Of a stretch of 30,269 nt of DNA, positions 7,554 to 14,927 are shown piece by piece; position 1 is the stretch's first letter, and every line of letters starts with the position of its first letter. The stretch covers positions 1-30,269 of the forward strand of contig JAVBSN010000056.1 of NCBI GenBank assembly GCA_031547045.1, read 5' to 3'. The position numbers and the translations under genes were made by a program. The notes under the pieces are model-generated. The model did no database searches. It saw only the letters and a list, made by a program, of their open reading frames with translations, and was not told the DNA's origin. The DNA comes from JAVBSN01 sp031547045. Its GTDB lineage: Bacteria; Bacillota; Clostridia; Lachnospirales; Lachnospiraceae.

Positions 7554-8075
7554 ATGGCACAAAACATTGATGTTATGATTACAGAAGAAGAGATTAAAGC
7601 TAAAATAGCTAGATTAGGTTCTAAGATTAGTAAAGAATACGCAGGAAAAACAGTACACCTAATAGGAGTATTAAAGGGAAGTATATTTTTTATGTGTGAA
7701 TTAGCTCAACATATAACAGTACCTGTAACAATGGATTTTATGTCTGTTTCAAGTTATGGTGCAGGAACAGCTTCTAGTGGAGAAGTAAAGATTCTTAAGG
7801 ATTTAGATGAACCATTAGAAGGAAAACATGTTATTTTAGTAGAGGACATAGTTGATAGTGGTAATACATTGAAAGTATTAAGAGGTGTATTAGAAGCTAG
7901 AGGTCCTGAAAGTTTTCAAATAATAACTCTTCTTGATAAGCCAGATAGAAGAGAAGTTGAAGTTAAGATTGAGCAAAGTTGTTTTACTATACCAGATGAA
8001 TTTGTTGTAGGATATGGTTTGGATTTTGCACAAAAATATAGGAACTTACCATATGTAGGTGTAGTTAGAAAGTAG
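7554..8075 (+). CDS. hpt: Hypoxanthine phosphoribosyltransferase
   Basis: The 173-residue type I phosphoribosyltransferase has the PRPP-binding loop EDIVDSGNT (from residue 97), the flexible-loop region MSVSSYGAGTASSGEVKI and the purine-binding C-terminal stretch IPDEFVVGYGLDFAQKYRNL. It salvages hypoxanthine (and usually guanine) to IMP/GMP using PRPP in the cytoplasm. AAAGGAGAAG (7537-7546) lies inside the end of tilS, and ATG 7554 is 1 nt after the tilS stop, so the two genes are translationally tight. FtsH follows by 22 nt. In B. subtilis HprT together with TilS stimulates ftsH transcription; whether that holds here is unknown. Confidence 0.96.
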   Translation: MAQNIDVMITEEEIKAKIARLGSKISKEYAGKTVHLIGVLKGSIFFMCELAQHITVPVTMDFMSVSSYGAGTASSGEVKILKDLDEPLEGKHVILVEDIVDSGNTLKVLRGVLEARGPESFQIITLLDKPDRREVEVKIEQSCFTIPDEFVVGYGLDFAQKYRNLPYVGVVRK

Positions 8076-8097
8076 TTGAAGGGAGTATATATTTATA

Positions 8098-9954
8098 ATG
8101 GATAATAGTATTAAACGTGGATTGGTAATGTGGCTAGTGATCATTACCATAGTAATTGGTTGTGTATGGGCAACAGATAGAAAATTGGCTAATGAGACAA
8201 CTAATTATACTTATAAAGATTTAGAAAGCGATCTTTTAGAAGACGGAAAAGTAATAAGTGTTGCAATACAACAGAATGAGGAAGTTCCAACAGGAACGGT
8301 AGGCGTTGAGTATAGTGATGGAAAGATAATCAAATTTTATACATCAGATGTTAAGGATATAGTTAGTATATATAATGACACTAACACATCAGCAGAATTA
8401 TATTTAACAGATGTAAAGAGACCTAGTGTACTTGTTCAACTTATGCCTTATATTATTATAGGTGTTGTTGGAATTCTTGTAGTTATGATTATGCTTGGTA
8501 GAAATGCAGCAAATAGTGGTAGTAATGCTAAGATGGCTAACTTTGGAAAGAGTAAAGCAAGGATGATGTCAGATGCAGATAATAAGACTACTTTTAAAGA
8601 TGTTGCAGGATTGCAAGAGGAGAAAGAAGAGTTATCAGAAATAGTAGATTTCTTGAAAACACCATCTAAATATATGGATTTAGGCGCTAGAATTCCAAAG
8701 GGAATTTTATTAGAGGGTCCTCCAGGAACAGGTAAGACATTACTTGCTAAAGCAATAGCTGGAGAAGCGGGAGTGCCATTTTTCAGTATATCAGGTTCTG
8801 ATTTTGTTGAAATGTTTGTAGGTGTTGGTGCATCTCGTGTTAGAGATTTATTTGAAGATGGTAAGAAAAACGCACCATGTATTATTTTTATAGATGAGAT
8901 TGATGCAGTAGCAAGAAGAAGAGGTTCAGGTCTTGGTGGTGGCCATGATGAAAGAGAACAAACTCTTAATCAATTACTTGTTGAAATGGACGGATTTGGA
9001 GTTAATTCTGGAATTATAGTTATGGCAGCAACTAATAGAGTTGATATATTAGATCCAGCTATATTAAGACCAGGAAGATTTGATAGGAAAGTATATGTTG
9101 GCAGACCAGACGTAAAAGGTAGAAGAGAGATTCTTGGCGTTCATACCAAAAAGAAACCTCTGGGTGAAGATATAGACTTACAAGAAATTGCAAGAACAAC
9201 AGCAGGATTTTCAGGTGCAGACCTAGAGAACCTTATGAATGAATCAGCAATTATTGCAGCAAAAGATAGTAGAAAATTCATTGTAAAAGATGATATTGAA
9301 AAAGCATTTATAAAAGTCGGAATTGGTACAGAGAAGAAGAGTCGTCTGGTACCAGAGAAAGATAAAGAAATAACAGCTTATCATGAAGCAGGTCATGCAA
9401 TATTATTCCATGTATTAGATGGAGTAGGCCCTGTATATACAGTATCAATTATTCCTACTGGCGTAGGTGCAGCTGGATATACAATGCCATTACCAGAGAA
9501 TGATAATGTTCACTACACTAGAGGAAAGATGCTTCAAGATATTAAAGTTTCTCTTGGTGGACGTATTGCAGAAGAGATTATTATGGATGATATTACAACA
9601 GGTGCATCTCAAGATATTAAGCAAGCAACAAGAACTGCTAGAGCAATGGTTGAGAAGTTTGGTATGTCAGATGAACTAGGAATGATTAACTATGAAACAG
9701 AAAATGAAGAAGAAACTTTCCTTGGAAGAGATATAGGACATAGAAAAAGCGTTAGTGAAGCAGTAGCACAGAAGATCGATAGCGAAGTTAAGAAAATTAT
9801 TGATGAGTGTTATGTAGATGCTAGAAAGGTCCTAGAAGAAAATATCAGTATTCTTCATAGCTGTGCTAAACTTTTATTAGAGAAAGAAAGAATTGATAGA
9901 GCAGAATTTGAGGCATTATTTGAAGATAATAGCCGAGTAGGATTGTTTGATTAG
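8098..9954 (+). CDS. ftsH: ATP-dependent zinc metalloprotease FtsH
   Basis: The 618-residue membrane protease has TM1 at about residues 9-26, an extracytoplasmic domain to about 110, and TM2 at about 115-135. The AAA+ domain has Walker A GPPGTGKT (207-214), Walker B IIFIDEID (262-269) and the second region of homology AATNRVDILDPAILRPGRFD. The M41 peptidase domain has the zinc motif HEAGH (429-433). FtsH forms hexamers that extract and degrade membrane and short-lived cytosolic proteins, and in bacilli influences sporulation through Spo0A control. GAAGGGAG (8079-8086) precedes ATG 8098. It ends the conserved cluster. No classical terminator follows directly. Confidence 0.97.
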   Translation: MDNSIKRGLVMWLVIITIVIGCVWATDRKLANETTNYTYKDLESDLLEDGKVISVAIQQNEEVPTGTVGVEYSDGKIIKFYTSDVKDIVSIYNDTNTSAELYLTDVKRPSVLVQLMPYIIIGVVGILVVMIMLGRNAANSGSNAKMANFGKSKARMMSDADNKTTFKDVAGLQEEKEELSEIVDFLKTPSKYMDLGARIPKGILLEGPPGTGKTLLAKAIAGEAGVPFFSISGSDFVEMFVGVGASRVRDLFEDGKKNAPCIIFIDEIDAVARRRGSGLGGGHDEREQTLNQLLVEMDGFGVNSGIIVMAATNRVDILDPAILRPGRFDRKVYVGRPDVKGRREILGVHTKKKPLGEDIDLQEIARTTAGFSGADLENLMNESAIIAAKDSRKFIVKDDIEKAFIKVGIGTEKKSRLVPEKDKEITAYHEAGHAILFHVLDGVGPVYTVSIIPTGVGAAGYTMPLPENDNVHYTRGKMLQDIKVSLGGRIAEEIIMDDITTGASQDIKQATRTARAMVEKFGMSDELGMINYETENEEETFLGRDIGHRKSVSEAVAQKIDSEVKKIIDECYVDARKVLEENISILHSCAKLLLEKERIDRAEFEALFEDNSRVGLFD

Positions 9955-10053
9955 TTAAAAATTATAGTATTACGACATAAAATATGCAATTTAGATAAAA
10001 AGGGATAGTATTGAGGCAAATAGTGAACGTTACAGTGTTTGAATATGTTTAAA

Positions 10054-10099
10054 ATGTCCAAAAAAAAACTTATAGTTTGGTAACACTTTTTTTGAACAT
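10054..10099. repeat. Inverted repeat over the sRNA promoter
   Basis: ATGTCCAAAAAAA (10054-10066) is complementary to TTTTTTTGAACAT (10087-10099) at 12 of 13 positions, with 20 nt between. The right arm ends 2 nt before the extended -10 at 10101-10109. It may be a protein-binding site in the -35 region. A weak terminator of ftsH is a second possibility, but the stem is almost all A-T. Confidence 0.5.
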
Positions 10100-10100
10100 C

Positions 10101-10109
10101 TGCTATAAT
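10101..10109 (+). promoter_or_regulatory. Extended -10 promoter of the candidate small RNA
   Basis: TGCTATAAT is a perfect extended -10 (TGN plus TATAAT). The -35 position (around 10081-10086) has no recognisable hexamer, which extended -10 promoters or activated promoters can tolerate. The predicted start is near 10116. Confidence 0.6.
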
Positions 10110-10115
10110 AATGAT

Positions 10116-10215
10116 TGTAACCCCCCCAATACATTATATAGTTTTTTGCTACACCCCATAAGTAACAAAATACCTTCTCCAAAAAGGGCAGCTGATCGGA
10201 ATGGCTGTCCTTTTT
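10116..10215 (+). ncRNA. Candidate C-rich regulatory small RNA
   Basis: The 302-nt gap between ftsH and the amylase has no convincing protein gene. It contains a complete small-RNA layout of about 100 nt: promoter at 10101-10109, then a run of seven C (10121-10127), and a hairpin TTTTG-C-TAC / GTA-A-CAAAA (10144-10152 with 10162-10170) whose loop shows CCCC (10154-10157). An unpaired CCTTCTCC follows (10173-10180), then a terminator at 10182-10215. C-rich unpaired segments that can pair with Shine-Dalgarno sequences are the hallmark of Firmicutes trans-acting sRNAs (for example RsaE/RoxS-like RNAs and CsfG). I do not recognise this one as a named family. It could instead be the long leader of the amylase, but the terminator would then sit 42 nt before its start. 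Confidence 0.55.
10182..10215 (+). terminator. Intrinsic terminator of the candidate small RNA
   Basis: AAAAGGGCAGC (10182-10192) pairs with GCTGTCCTTTT (10204-10214) with one G-U pair across an 11-nt loop. The T tract is 10211-10215. It would also block transcription from ftsH into the amylase gene. Confidence 0.85.
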
Positions 10216-10256
10216 ACTGTCTATAAATAATCTTTTTCACTCTTATCCCTTGTTTA

Positions 10257-12422
10257 ATGATTGAATATAAGGTAGAATTATTAAATGAAGAATATGCAGG
10301 GAGTATATTAGGGATGAGTTTATCATTTAGAAATTTTTCAGTTATAGAAAAAATACAAAGCTACGTATTTAATACAAAACCAGCACTTAATACGGGTGCC
10401 CTATTTAGTGACGGCACTCGATATTATAGAATACCATCAGATCCAATGGTAGGTGATGATGTTAGAATTAGATTTAGAGCAGGAATTGATAATGTAGATG
10501 CTGTATATCTTATTCATAGGGGTGTAAAGGATAAGATGCAAATAGTTGGCAGTGATAAGATGTTTGATTATTACGAAGCAACAATTCCTAAAATTGATAA
10601 AGATATTATAGAGTATTATTTTGAAATAGTAGCTGGAAGAGCCACTTGTTATTATAACAAGGTTGGAGTATCAGGGGATATTAATCCAGATTATAATTTT
10701 AAAATTACACCAGGATTTACTACACCAGAATGGGCAAAAGGAGCAGTATTTTATCAAATATATGTTGATAGATTTTGCAATGGCGATGCTACAAATGATG
10801 TACTTGATAATGAGTATAGTTATATTGGTGAAGGTACTAGAAGAATAACGGATTGGGCTAAATATCCTGATTCTATGGATGTACGTTCTTTCTACGGTGG
10901 AGATCTTCAAGGTGTTATGGACAAATTAGATTATTTAAAGGGTTTGGGTGTAGATGTAATATACCTTAATCCTATATTTGTTTCGCCTTCTAATCACAAG
11001 TATGATATACAAGATTATGATTATATAGATCCTCATTTTGGACGTATTGTTCATGATGAAGGAATCTGTTTAGAGAAGGGTAATGTAACCAATAAAGATT
11101 CTACAAGATATATAGACAGAGTAACAAATAAGGTTAACCTAGAAGCAAGTAATCAACTTTTTATTGAATTGGTAGAGGAAGTACACAAGAGGGGAATGAA
11201 GATTATTCTAGATGGTGTATTCAATCATTGTGGTTCATTTAATAAGTGGTTAGATAAAGAATGTATCTATGAGAATCAAGAAGGCTATGATAAGGGAGCT
11301 TATCCATCAGCAGAGAGTCCATATAGAAGCTTCTTTCATTTCTATAGAGATTATGAATGGCCTTATAATAGCTCATATGATGGTTGGTGGGGACATGATA
11401 CTTTGCCAAAACTTAATTATGAGGATTCACCAAGTTTATACGCATATATTTTAAATGTTGCTAAGAAATGGGTATCGCCACCATTTAATGCAGATGGTTG
11501 GAGATTAGATGTTGCTGCTGACCTAGGTCATTCAGCAGATTTTAATCATAGTTTTTGGCGTGATTTTAGAGATGTTGTTAAAGAGGCTAATCCAGAAGCT
11601 ATTATATTAGCAGAACATTATGGAGATCCAGAAAGTTGGTTGCATGGTGATCAATGGGATACAGTTATGAACTATGATGCCTTTATGGAACCTATAACAT
11701 GGTTTTTAACAGGTGTAGAAAAGCATAGTGATGAATTTAGAGGTGATTTATTAGGTAATGCAGATTCATTTGTGGGAGCAATGAAACATCATATGTCAAG
11801 ATTCCATCAACAGTCTTTGGAGGTTGCAATGAATGAATTATCTAATCATGATCATTCACGATTTTTAACAAGAACTAATAGACGTGTTGGTAGAACTCAT
11901 ACATTAGGACCACAAGCAGCTAATGAAAATGTAAATAAAGGTGTATTTAGACAAGCAGTAGCATTCCAGATGACATGGCCAGGAGCACCAACTATTTATT
12001 ATGGTGATGAAGCAGGTCTATGTGGATGGACTGATCCAGATAATAGAAGAACTTATCCTTGGGGAAATGAAGATATGGAACTAATAGCATTTCATAAGGA
12101 TATGATTAAAATTCATAAATCATATGAGGCTCTGATGAGAGGTTCAGTGCAATTTGTATATGGTCAACATAAGGTAATTGCATATGGAAGATTTACAGAC
12201 ACAGAGAAATTTATAGTTATTCTTAATAATAATTATGAAGAGGTAAATCTACAATTAAGAGTTTCTAATATAGGAATACCAGATGGCACTGTGTTAACAC
12301 AGCTTATGCTTACAACAGAAGAAGGGTACTTTTTGGAACCTAAAAGGTATGAAGTATTTAACAATACACTAAATATAAATGTATCAAAAATATCTGCAAC
12401 AATTTTAAGAGCAGAAATATAA
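10257..12422 (+). CDS. GH13 alpha-glucan hydrolase (neopullulanase/cyclomaltodextrinase-like)
   Basis: The 721-residue protein has an N-terminal beta-sandwich of CBM34 type (about 45-140: ALFSDGTRYYRIPSDPMVGD onward) and a GH13 barrel. Region I is DGVFNH (319-324). Region II is GWRLDVA with nucleophile D418. Region III is ILAEHYG with acid/base E453. Region IV is SNHDHSR with transition-state stabiliser D532. It ends in a C-terminal beta domain (from about 640). There is no signal peptide, so it probably acts on imported maltodextrins in the cytoplasm. ATG 10257 has no Shine-Dalgarno. An in-frame ATG at 10314 has AGGGAG (10298-10303) 10 nt before it and may be the true start, giving 702 residues. 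The exact specificity (pullulan, cyclodextrin or starch oligomers) cannot be read from sequence. Confidence 0.88.
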   Translation: MIEYKVELLNEEYAGSILGMSLSFRNFSVIEKIQSYVFNTKPALNTGALFSDGTRYYRIPSDPMVGDDVRIRFRAGIDNVDAVYLIHRGVKDKMQIVGSDKMFDYYEATIPKIDKDIIEYYFEIVAGRATCYYNKVGVSGDINPDYNFKITPGFTTPEWAKGAVFYQIYVDRFCNGDATNDVLDNEYSYIGEGTRRITDWAKYPDSMDVRSFYGGDLQGVMDKLDYLKGLGVDVIYLNPIFVSPSNHKYDIQDYDYIDPHFGRIVHDEGICLEKGNVTNKDSTRYIDRVTNKVNLEASNQLFIELVEEVHKRGMKIILDGVFNHCGSFNKWLDKECIYENQEGYDKGAYPSAESPYRSFFHFYRDYEWPYNSSYDGWWGHDTLPKLNYEDSPSLYAYILNVAKKWVSPPFNADGWRLDVAADLGHSADFNHSFWRDFRDVVKEANPEAIILAEHYGDPESWLHGDQWDTVMNYDAFMEPITWFLTGVEKHSDEFRGDLLGNADSFVGAMKHHMSRFHQQSLEVAMNELSNHDHSRFLTRTNRRVGRTHTLGPQAANENVNKGVFRQAVAFQMTWPGAPTIYYGDEAGLCGWTDPDNRRTYPWGNEDMELIAFHKDMIKIHKSYEALMRGSVQFVYGQHKVIAYGRFTDTEKFIVILNNNYEEVNLQLRVSNIGIPDGTVLTQLMLTTEEGYFLEPKRYEVFNNTLNINVSKISATILRAEI

Positions 12423-12430
12423 AAAACTGC

Positions 12431-12459
12431 TTGCAATTAGGGTTGAAATGAATTATAAT
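12431..12459 (+). promoter_or_regulatory. Promoter of the tRNA-Tyr/tRNA-Leu operon
   Basis: TTGCAA (12431-12436) and TATAAT (12454-12459) are separated by exactly 17 nt. The predicted start is about 12466, 15 nt before tRNA-Tyr. Confidence 0.8.
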
Positions 12460-12480
12460 TCTTAATTGTGAGCAATACAT

Positions 12481-12562
12481 GGATGGGTTCCCGAGCGGCC
12501 AAAGGGGGCAGACTGTAAATCTGTTGTCTACGACTTCGAAGGTTCGAATCCTTCTCCATCCA
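12481..12562 (+). tRNA. tRNA-Tyr (GUA)
   Basis: An 82-nt class II tRNA. Acceptor GGATGGG (12481-12487) pairs with TCCATCC (12555-12561), with discriminator A12562. Anticodon loop CTGTAAA (12513-12519) has GTA at 12515-12517. It has a long variable arm and the T-loop GGTTCGAATCC. The 3' CCA is not encoded. It is first in a two-tRNA transcript with tRNA-Leu. Confidence 0.97.
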
Positions 12563-12695
12563 TTAGCAGAGAACTTGATGAGCACAAGCGTAGCGAAGTG
12601 TGAATCTAGTCGTAGCTATGTCGTTGCACTTGGCGAACAAAGTGAGCCTAGAAAACGACCCAGCAGAGAATGCTACAAGACGAAGTTTTTTCGTC
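12563..12695. repeat. Mosaic of repeat-like elements between tRNA-Tyr and tRNA-Leu
   Basis: This spacer has at least three parts. CAGAGAACTTGATGAGCACA (from 12567) through CTAGT closely matches the sequence after tRNA-Phe at 29669. Next, GTCGTT (12620-12625) and AACGAC (12654-12659) bound a second copy of the core (GCACTTGGCGA...GTGAGCCTAG). Last, CAGCAGAGAA at 12661 begins a third, shorter version that ends in the hairpin GACGAA-GTTTT-TTCGTC (12679-12695). The spacer is transcribed with both tRNAs and must be removed in processing. Long frames running through it and the tRNAs are not credible genes. Confidence 0.65.
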
Positions 12696-12704
12696 AATTC
12701 AAAT

Positions 12705-12790
12705 GCCGGCGTGGCGGAACTGGCAGACGCACAGGACTTAAAATCCTGCGGGACTAATCTCCCGTACCGGTTCGATTCCGGTCGCCGGCA
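12705..12790 (+). tRNA. tRNA-Leu (UAA)
   Basis: An 86-nt class II tRNA. Acceptor GCCGGCG (12705-12711) pairs with CGCCGGC (12783-12789), with discriminator A12790. Anticodon stem CAGGA/TCCTG has loop CTTAAAA with TAA at 12739-12741. Variable arm GCGGGACTAATCTCCCGT and T-loop GGTTCGATTCC are present. No encoded CCA. A strong terminator follows directly. Confidence 0.97.
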
Positions 12791-12792
12791 TT

Positions 12793-12826
12793 AAAAAAGT
12801 CCCACCCGTATAGGGTGGGCTTTTTT
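12793..12826 (+). terminator. Intrinsic terminator of the tRNA operon
   Basis: CCCACCC (12801-12807) pairs perfectly with GGGTGGG (12813-12819). The stem is extended by G-C and six A-T pairs after a bulged T. A six-T run (12821-12826) follows. Confidence 0.95.
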
Positions 12827-12869
12827 AATGTTAAAAGAAAGAAATTATATTTATTAAGGGGATAATAAT

Positions 12870-13898
12870 ATGGGGAAAAGATTAAAAGTGATAATATTAA
12901 CACTGATAATTATGTTAATGGCAACAGGTTGTATAGGTAAGAAGGATAAGATACATGAACTAACTATAAGTTCTTTAGAAGTATATTCAGCTATTAAGAA
13001 TTCGGAGCATATATATCATGTTAAATACCCCTATTATTATTATAGATTTGAGGAATACACTAATGGAGAGGTAACTCCTAAACTGGAGAATTTTAATTTC
13101 AAAGAAGAAAATCGTAATATTTCAGAAGAAGATTTAAATTATCTTGTTGATTATATATCTTCTCTACCAGAAGAAGTAGAAAAGGGAGAAAATATTTCAT
13201 ATAATATACATTTTAGATATTACGATGAAGAGGGAGAAGAAGTTTATCTGTTTAGGAGGGGCTATGATATATTTCCAGAGGATTGGGATGTTTTTATAGG
13301 CAAGTATAATAAAATTTTAGGAGTAGAAGTACTTCAGACTAAGGGTGAACTTCAAAAAGTAACACCAGAGTTACTTACAGATATATATAATGTTACAGAT
13401 GAGGATGTAAGAGAAGGTACTCTTCAAGATGTGATTGATAGTCAAGACATAGACATTGTTAAATTATCAGATTTACTATATATTAATATTGAATTTGATA
13501 GCTATTATGCGTCTGTATATGAAACACAGATACAACCCCATCGACCAGATACTATTACTTCTATTGATGGTACTAAAGAAGAATATGATAGATTTATTAA
13601 AGAATATTTAAGCAAATTGGGAAATAATCTGTTTATAGAAGATAGTAGTGATCAAGAATATTTAAGAAGATTTACAAATACAGATACAAGGCAGTCTTTC
13701 TATATAGGAAGAACCTGTGATATAGAAAAATTAAATGTAGAAATAGATGATTATAGTGATTATTATTATATATTATTGGATGCACATATGGAAGATATGA
13801 CTTATACTGCAGATTTTGTGTATAGTGCAAATAACTTATATATATTAATTCCAATGGAAAATAATCCAGATATTATATTACCGTTCTGTGAAGAGTGA
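12870..13898 (+). CDS. Putative lipoprotein of unknown function
   Basis: The 342-residue protein has a lipoprotein signal: basic MGKRLK, a hydrophobic stretch and the lipobox MATGC, so Cys21 would be lipidated and the mature protein held on the outer face of the membrane. The mature part is strongly acidic, rich in Asp, Glu and Tyr, and starts with KKDKIHELTISSLEVYSAIK. I see no catalytic motif and recognise no family. An internal similarity between about 40-150 and 190-330 (each with Tyr-rich strands followed by a DVREGTL-like or DIEKLNV-like segment) is possible but unproven. AAGGGGA (12856-12862) precedes ATG 12870 at 7 nt. It lies between the tRNA terminator and its own terminator, so it is monocistronic. 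No clear promoter is seen in the short upstream gap. Confidence 0.8.
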   Translation: MGKRLKVIILTLIIMLMATGCIGKKDKIHELTISSLEVYSAIKNSEHIYHVKYPYYYYRFEEYTNGEVTPKLENFNFKEENRNISEEDLNYLVDYISSLPEEVEKGENISYNIHFRYYDEEGEEVYLFRRGYDIFPEDWDVFIGKYNKILGVEVLQTKGELQKVTPELLTDIYNVTDEDVREGTLQDVIDSQDIDIVKLSDLLYINIEFDSYYASVYETQIQPHRPDTITSIDGTKEEYDRFIKEYLSKLGNNLFIEDSSDQEYLRRFTNTDTRQSFYIGRTCDIEKLNVEIDDYSDYYYILLDAHMEDMTYTADFVYSANNLYILIPMENNPDIILPFCEE

Positions 13899-13940
13899 AA
13901 GTAAGCAGAAAAGTTACAGAAAATATAGTAATTCAATTTT

Positions 13941-13971
13941 ACTCAATCCTTGTTTAAGGGTTGAGTTTTTT
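13941..13971 (+). terminator. Intrinsic terminator after the lipoprotein gene
   Basis: ACTCAATCCTT (13941-13951) pairs with AAGGGTTGAGT (13956-13966) with one G-U pair and a GTTT loop. Six T (13966-13971) follow. Confidence 0.93.
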
Positions 13972-14052
13972 ATGTTGATTAACCGATTTTAATGTCGATA
14001 TAAGAAAAGTTACATCAAAATATATGAATAATTACATTAATTTACAAAAGCC

Positions 14053-14081
14053 TTGACTGCTAGAAAAAATGAGAATATTAT
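14053..14081 (+). promoter_or_regulatory. Promoter in front of the decayed peptide gene
   Basis: TTGACT (14053-14058) and TATTAT (14076-14081) are separated by 17 nt. It lies directly before the gene fragment at 14088 and could drive the whole downstream secreted-protein/ABC operon, since no terminator with a T-run on this strand follows before 14448. Confidence 0.55.
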
Positions 14082-14087
14082 TAATAA

Positions 14088-14243
14088 AAGACAAATGTAG
14101 TTGTAGTAGGTAATTATAGCAACCTAGCAAATACAACTGATATAGCTTGGTCATGTATGTTAAGTGAAACAGATTCTTCTTATAAAACAATAGGTACGAT
14201 AGAAAAAAGAGATAGTATTAATGAATATACAGTAATTAATTAG
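14088..14243 (+). pseudogene. Fragment of a paralogue of the secreted protein at 14448
   Basis: In frame from 14088 to TAG 14243, after a stop at 14085, the sequence reads NTTDIAWSCMLSETDSSYKT then IGTIEKRDSINEYTVIN. It aligns with residues about 30-60 of the downstream protein (STLDSDWTATLSTSDSSYKS, IGTRIKDDYSY), sharing W, LS, DSSYK and IGT. The nucleotide identity is clear over cagattcttcttataaaa and ataggtac. There is no start codon or signal peptide, and the C-terminal two thirds are missing. It is best read as a degraded tandem duplicate. It is not flanked by an obvious insertion sequence. Confidence 0.75.
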
Positions 14244-14297
14244 ATATTATTTGTGTTTTCAAGTGATATAAATATTTTACATAAAGGGGGATAAGAA

Positions 14298-14312
14298 ATG
14301 GTTAGAAAATAA
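14298..14312 (+). other. Four-codon open frame with strong ribosome-binding site (MVRK)
   Basis: AAAGGGGG (14283-14290) lies 7 nt before ATG 14298, an ideal initiation site, but the frame stops after MVRK at TAA 14310-14312. The inverted repeat at 14316 begins 4 nt later. It may be the remaining start of a lost gene that was cut off at the inverted repeat, or a leader peptide. The spacing behind the pseudogene suggests it was the next gene of a duplicated operon. Confidence 0.4.
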
Positions 14313-14315
14313 AAA

Positions 14316-14363
14316 GGCGCTCTTTTATTAAAATAAATAGGAAAATAAAAATAAAAGAGCGCC
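14316..14363. repeat. Perfect 14-bp inverted repeat with A-rich 20-nt loop
   Basis: GGCGCTCTTTTATT (14316-14329) is perfectly complementary to AATAAAAGAGCGCC (14350-14363). On the minus strand it is followed by TTTTTATTTTC, so it would work as a minus-strand terminator, but no minus-strand gene lies to its right. On the plus strand no T-run follows. Its shape also fits a tiny non-autonomous mobile-element remnant. No target duplication is visible. Confidence 0.75.
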
Positions 14364-14447
14364 TAGTACAAATTGCACATTTATTATATCAGATAATTCG
14401 ATAAGAGAAAAGATATTAAAAAACAAAATTGAGAGGAGATTTACAAT

Positions 14448-14909
14448 ATGAAACAAAGAATTTTTAGCGGAATAATTGCAATTATGATAGTTATTACAGG
14501 AATGGGTGTTGTAAATACTTATAGTAATGCAAGCACACTTGATTCAGATTGGACAGCTACATTAAGTACATCAGATTCTTCTTATAAATCAATAGGTACA
14601 AGAATAAAAGACGATTATAGCTATATATATGTATATTGGTCAAGTAAAACATCAAACCTATCAGCTTTAAATGCAAAAGTTTATGGATTATATGTTCAAG
14701 CTGGTGGAGAATTTGAATGTGGATCAAATAACGTAGGAACACAACATACATATTTGTTGAGTTCAACAAAACAATATAGCTTGACAAATTATGTAAAAGA
14801 GAATGGATTTGCACTTGCTAGGGTTAAAATTCGTTCAAATGCAGGAAGCGGTATTGCATCAGGAAAGTGGAGCCCAGATAGTTATGGGCTATATACTATA
14901 CTTAAATAA
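14448..14909 (+). CDS. Small secreted protein, possible bacteriocin-like/DUF2712-like
   Basis: The 153-residue protein has a clear signal peptide (MKQRIF, hydrophobic core to about residue 22, likely cleavage after SNA near residue 28), leaving about 125 residues. The mature part has no transmembrane helix and only one Cys (in GEFECGSNN). It is rich in Ser, Tyr and Trp with alternating strand-like segments (YSYIYVYWSS, LNAKVYGLYVQAG, ALARVKIRSNAGSG) and ends SGKWSPDSYGLYTILK. The pattern recalls small secreted beta-rich proteins found beside ABC transporters in Firmicutes (DUF2712 or lactococcin-972-like), but I cannot confirm a family. GAGAGGAG (14431-14438) precedes ATG 14448. A hairpin and an ABC permease gene follow. 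A broken paralogue lies 200 nt upstream. Confidence 0.75.
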   Translation: MKQRIFSGIIAIMIVITGMGVVNTYSNASTLDSDWTATLSTSDSSYKSIGTRIKDDYSYIYVYWSSKTSNLSALNAKVYGLYVQAGGEFECGSNNVGTQHTYLLSSTKQYSLTNYVKENGFALARVKIRSNAGSGIASGKWSPDSYGLYTILK

Positions 14910-14927
14910 GTATTATTGAAATTATTG

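Noticed and set aside
10054..10099. Classical terminator of ftsH
   Set aside because: The stem is almost entirely A-T with a 20-nt loop and no T tract after it. A promoter-overlapping regulatory dyad is the better reading.
12479..12794. Open frames running through tRNA-Tyr, its spacer and tRNA-Leu on the plus strand
   Set aside because: They overlap two certain tRNAs and the repeat spacer, and lack plausible ribosome-binding sites or family similarity.
14373..14397. Promoter TTGCAC / GATAAT before the secreted-protein gene
   Set aside because: The spacer is only 13 nt, too short for sigma-A.
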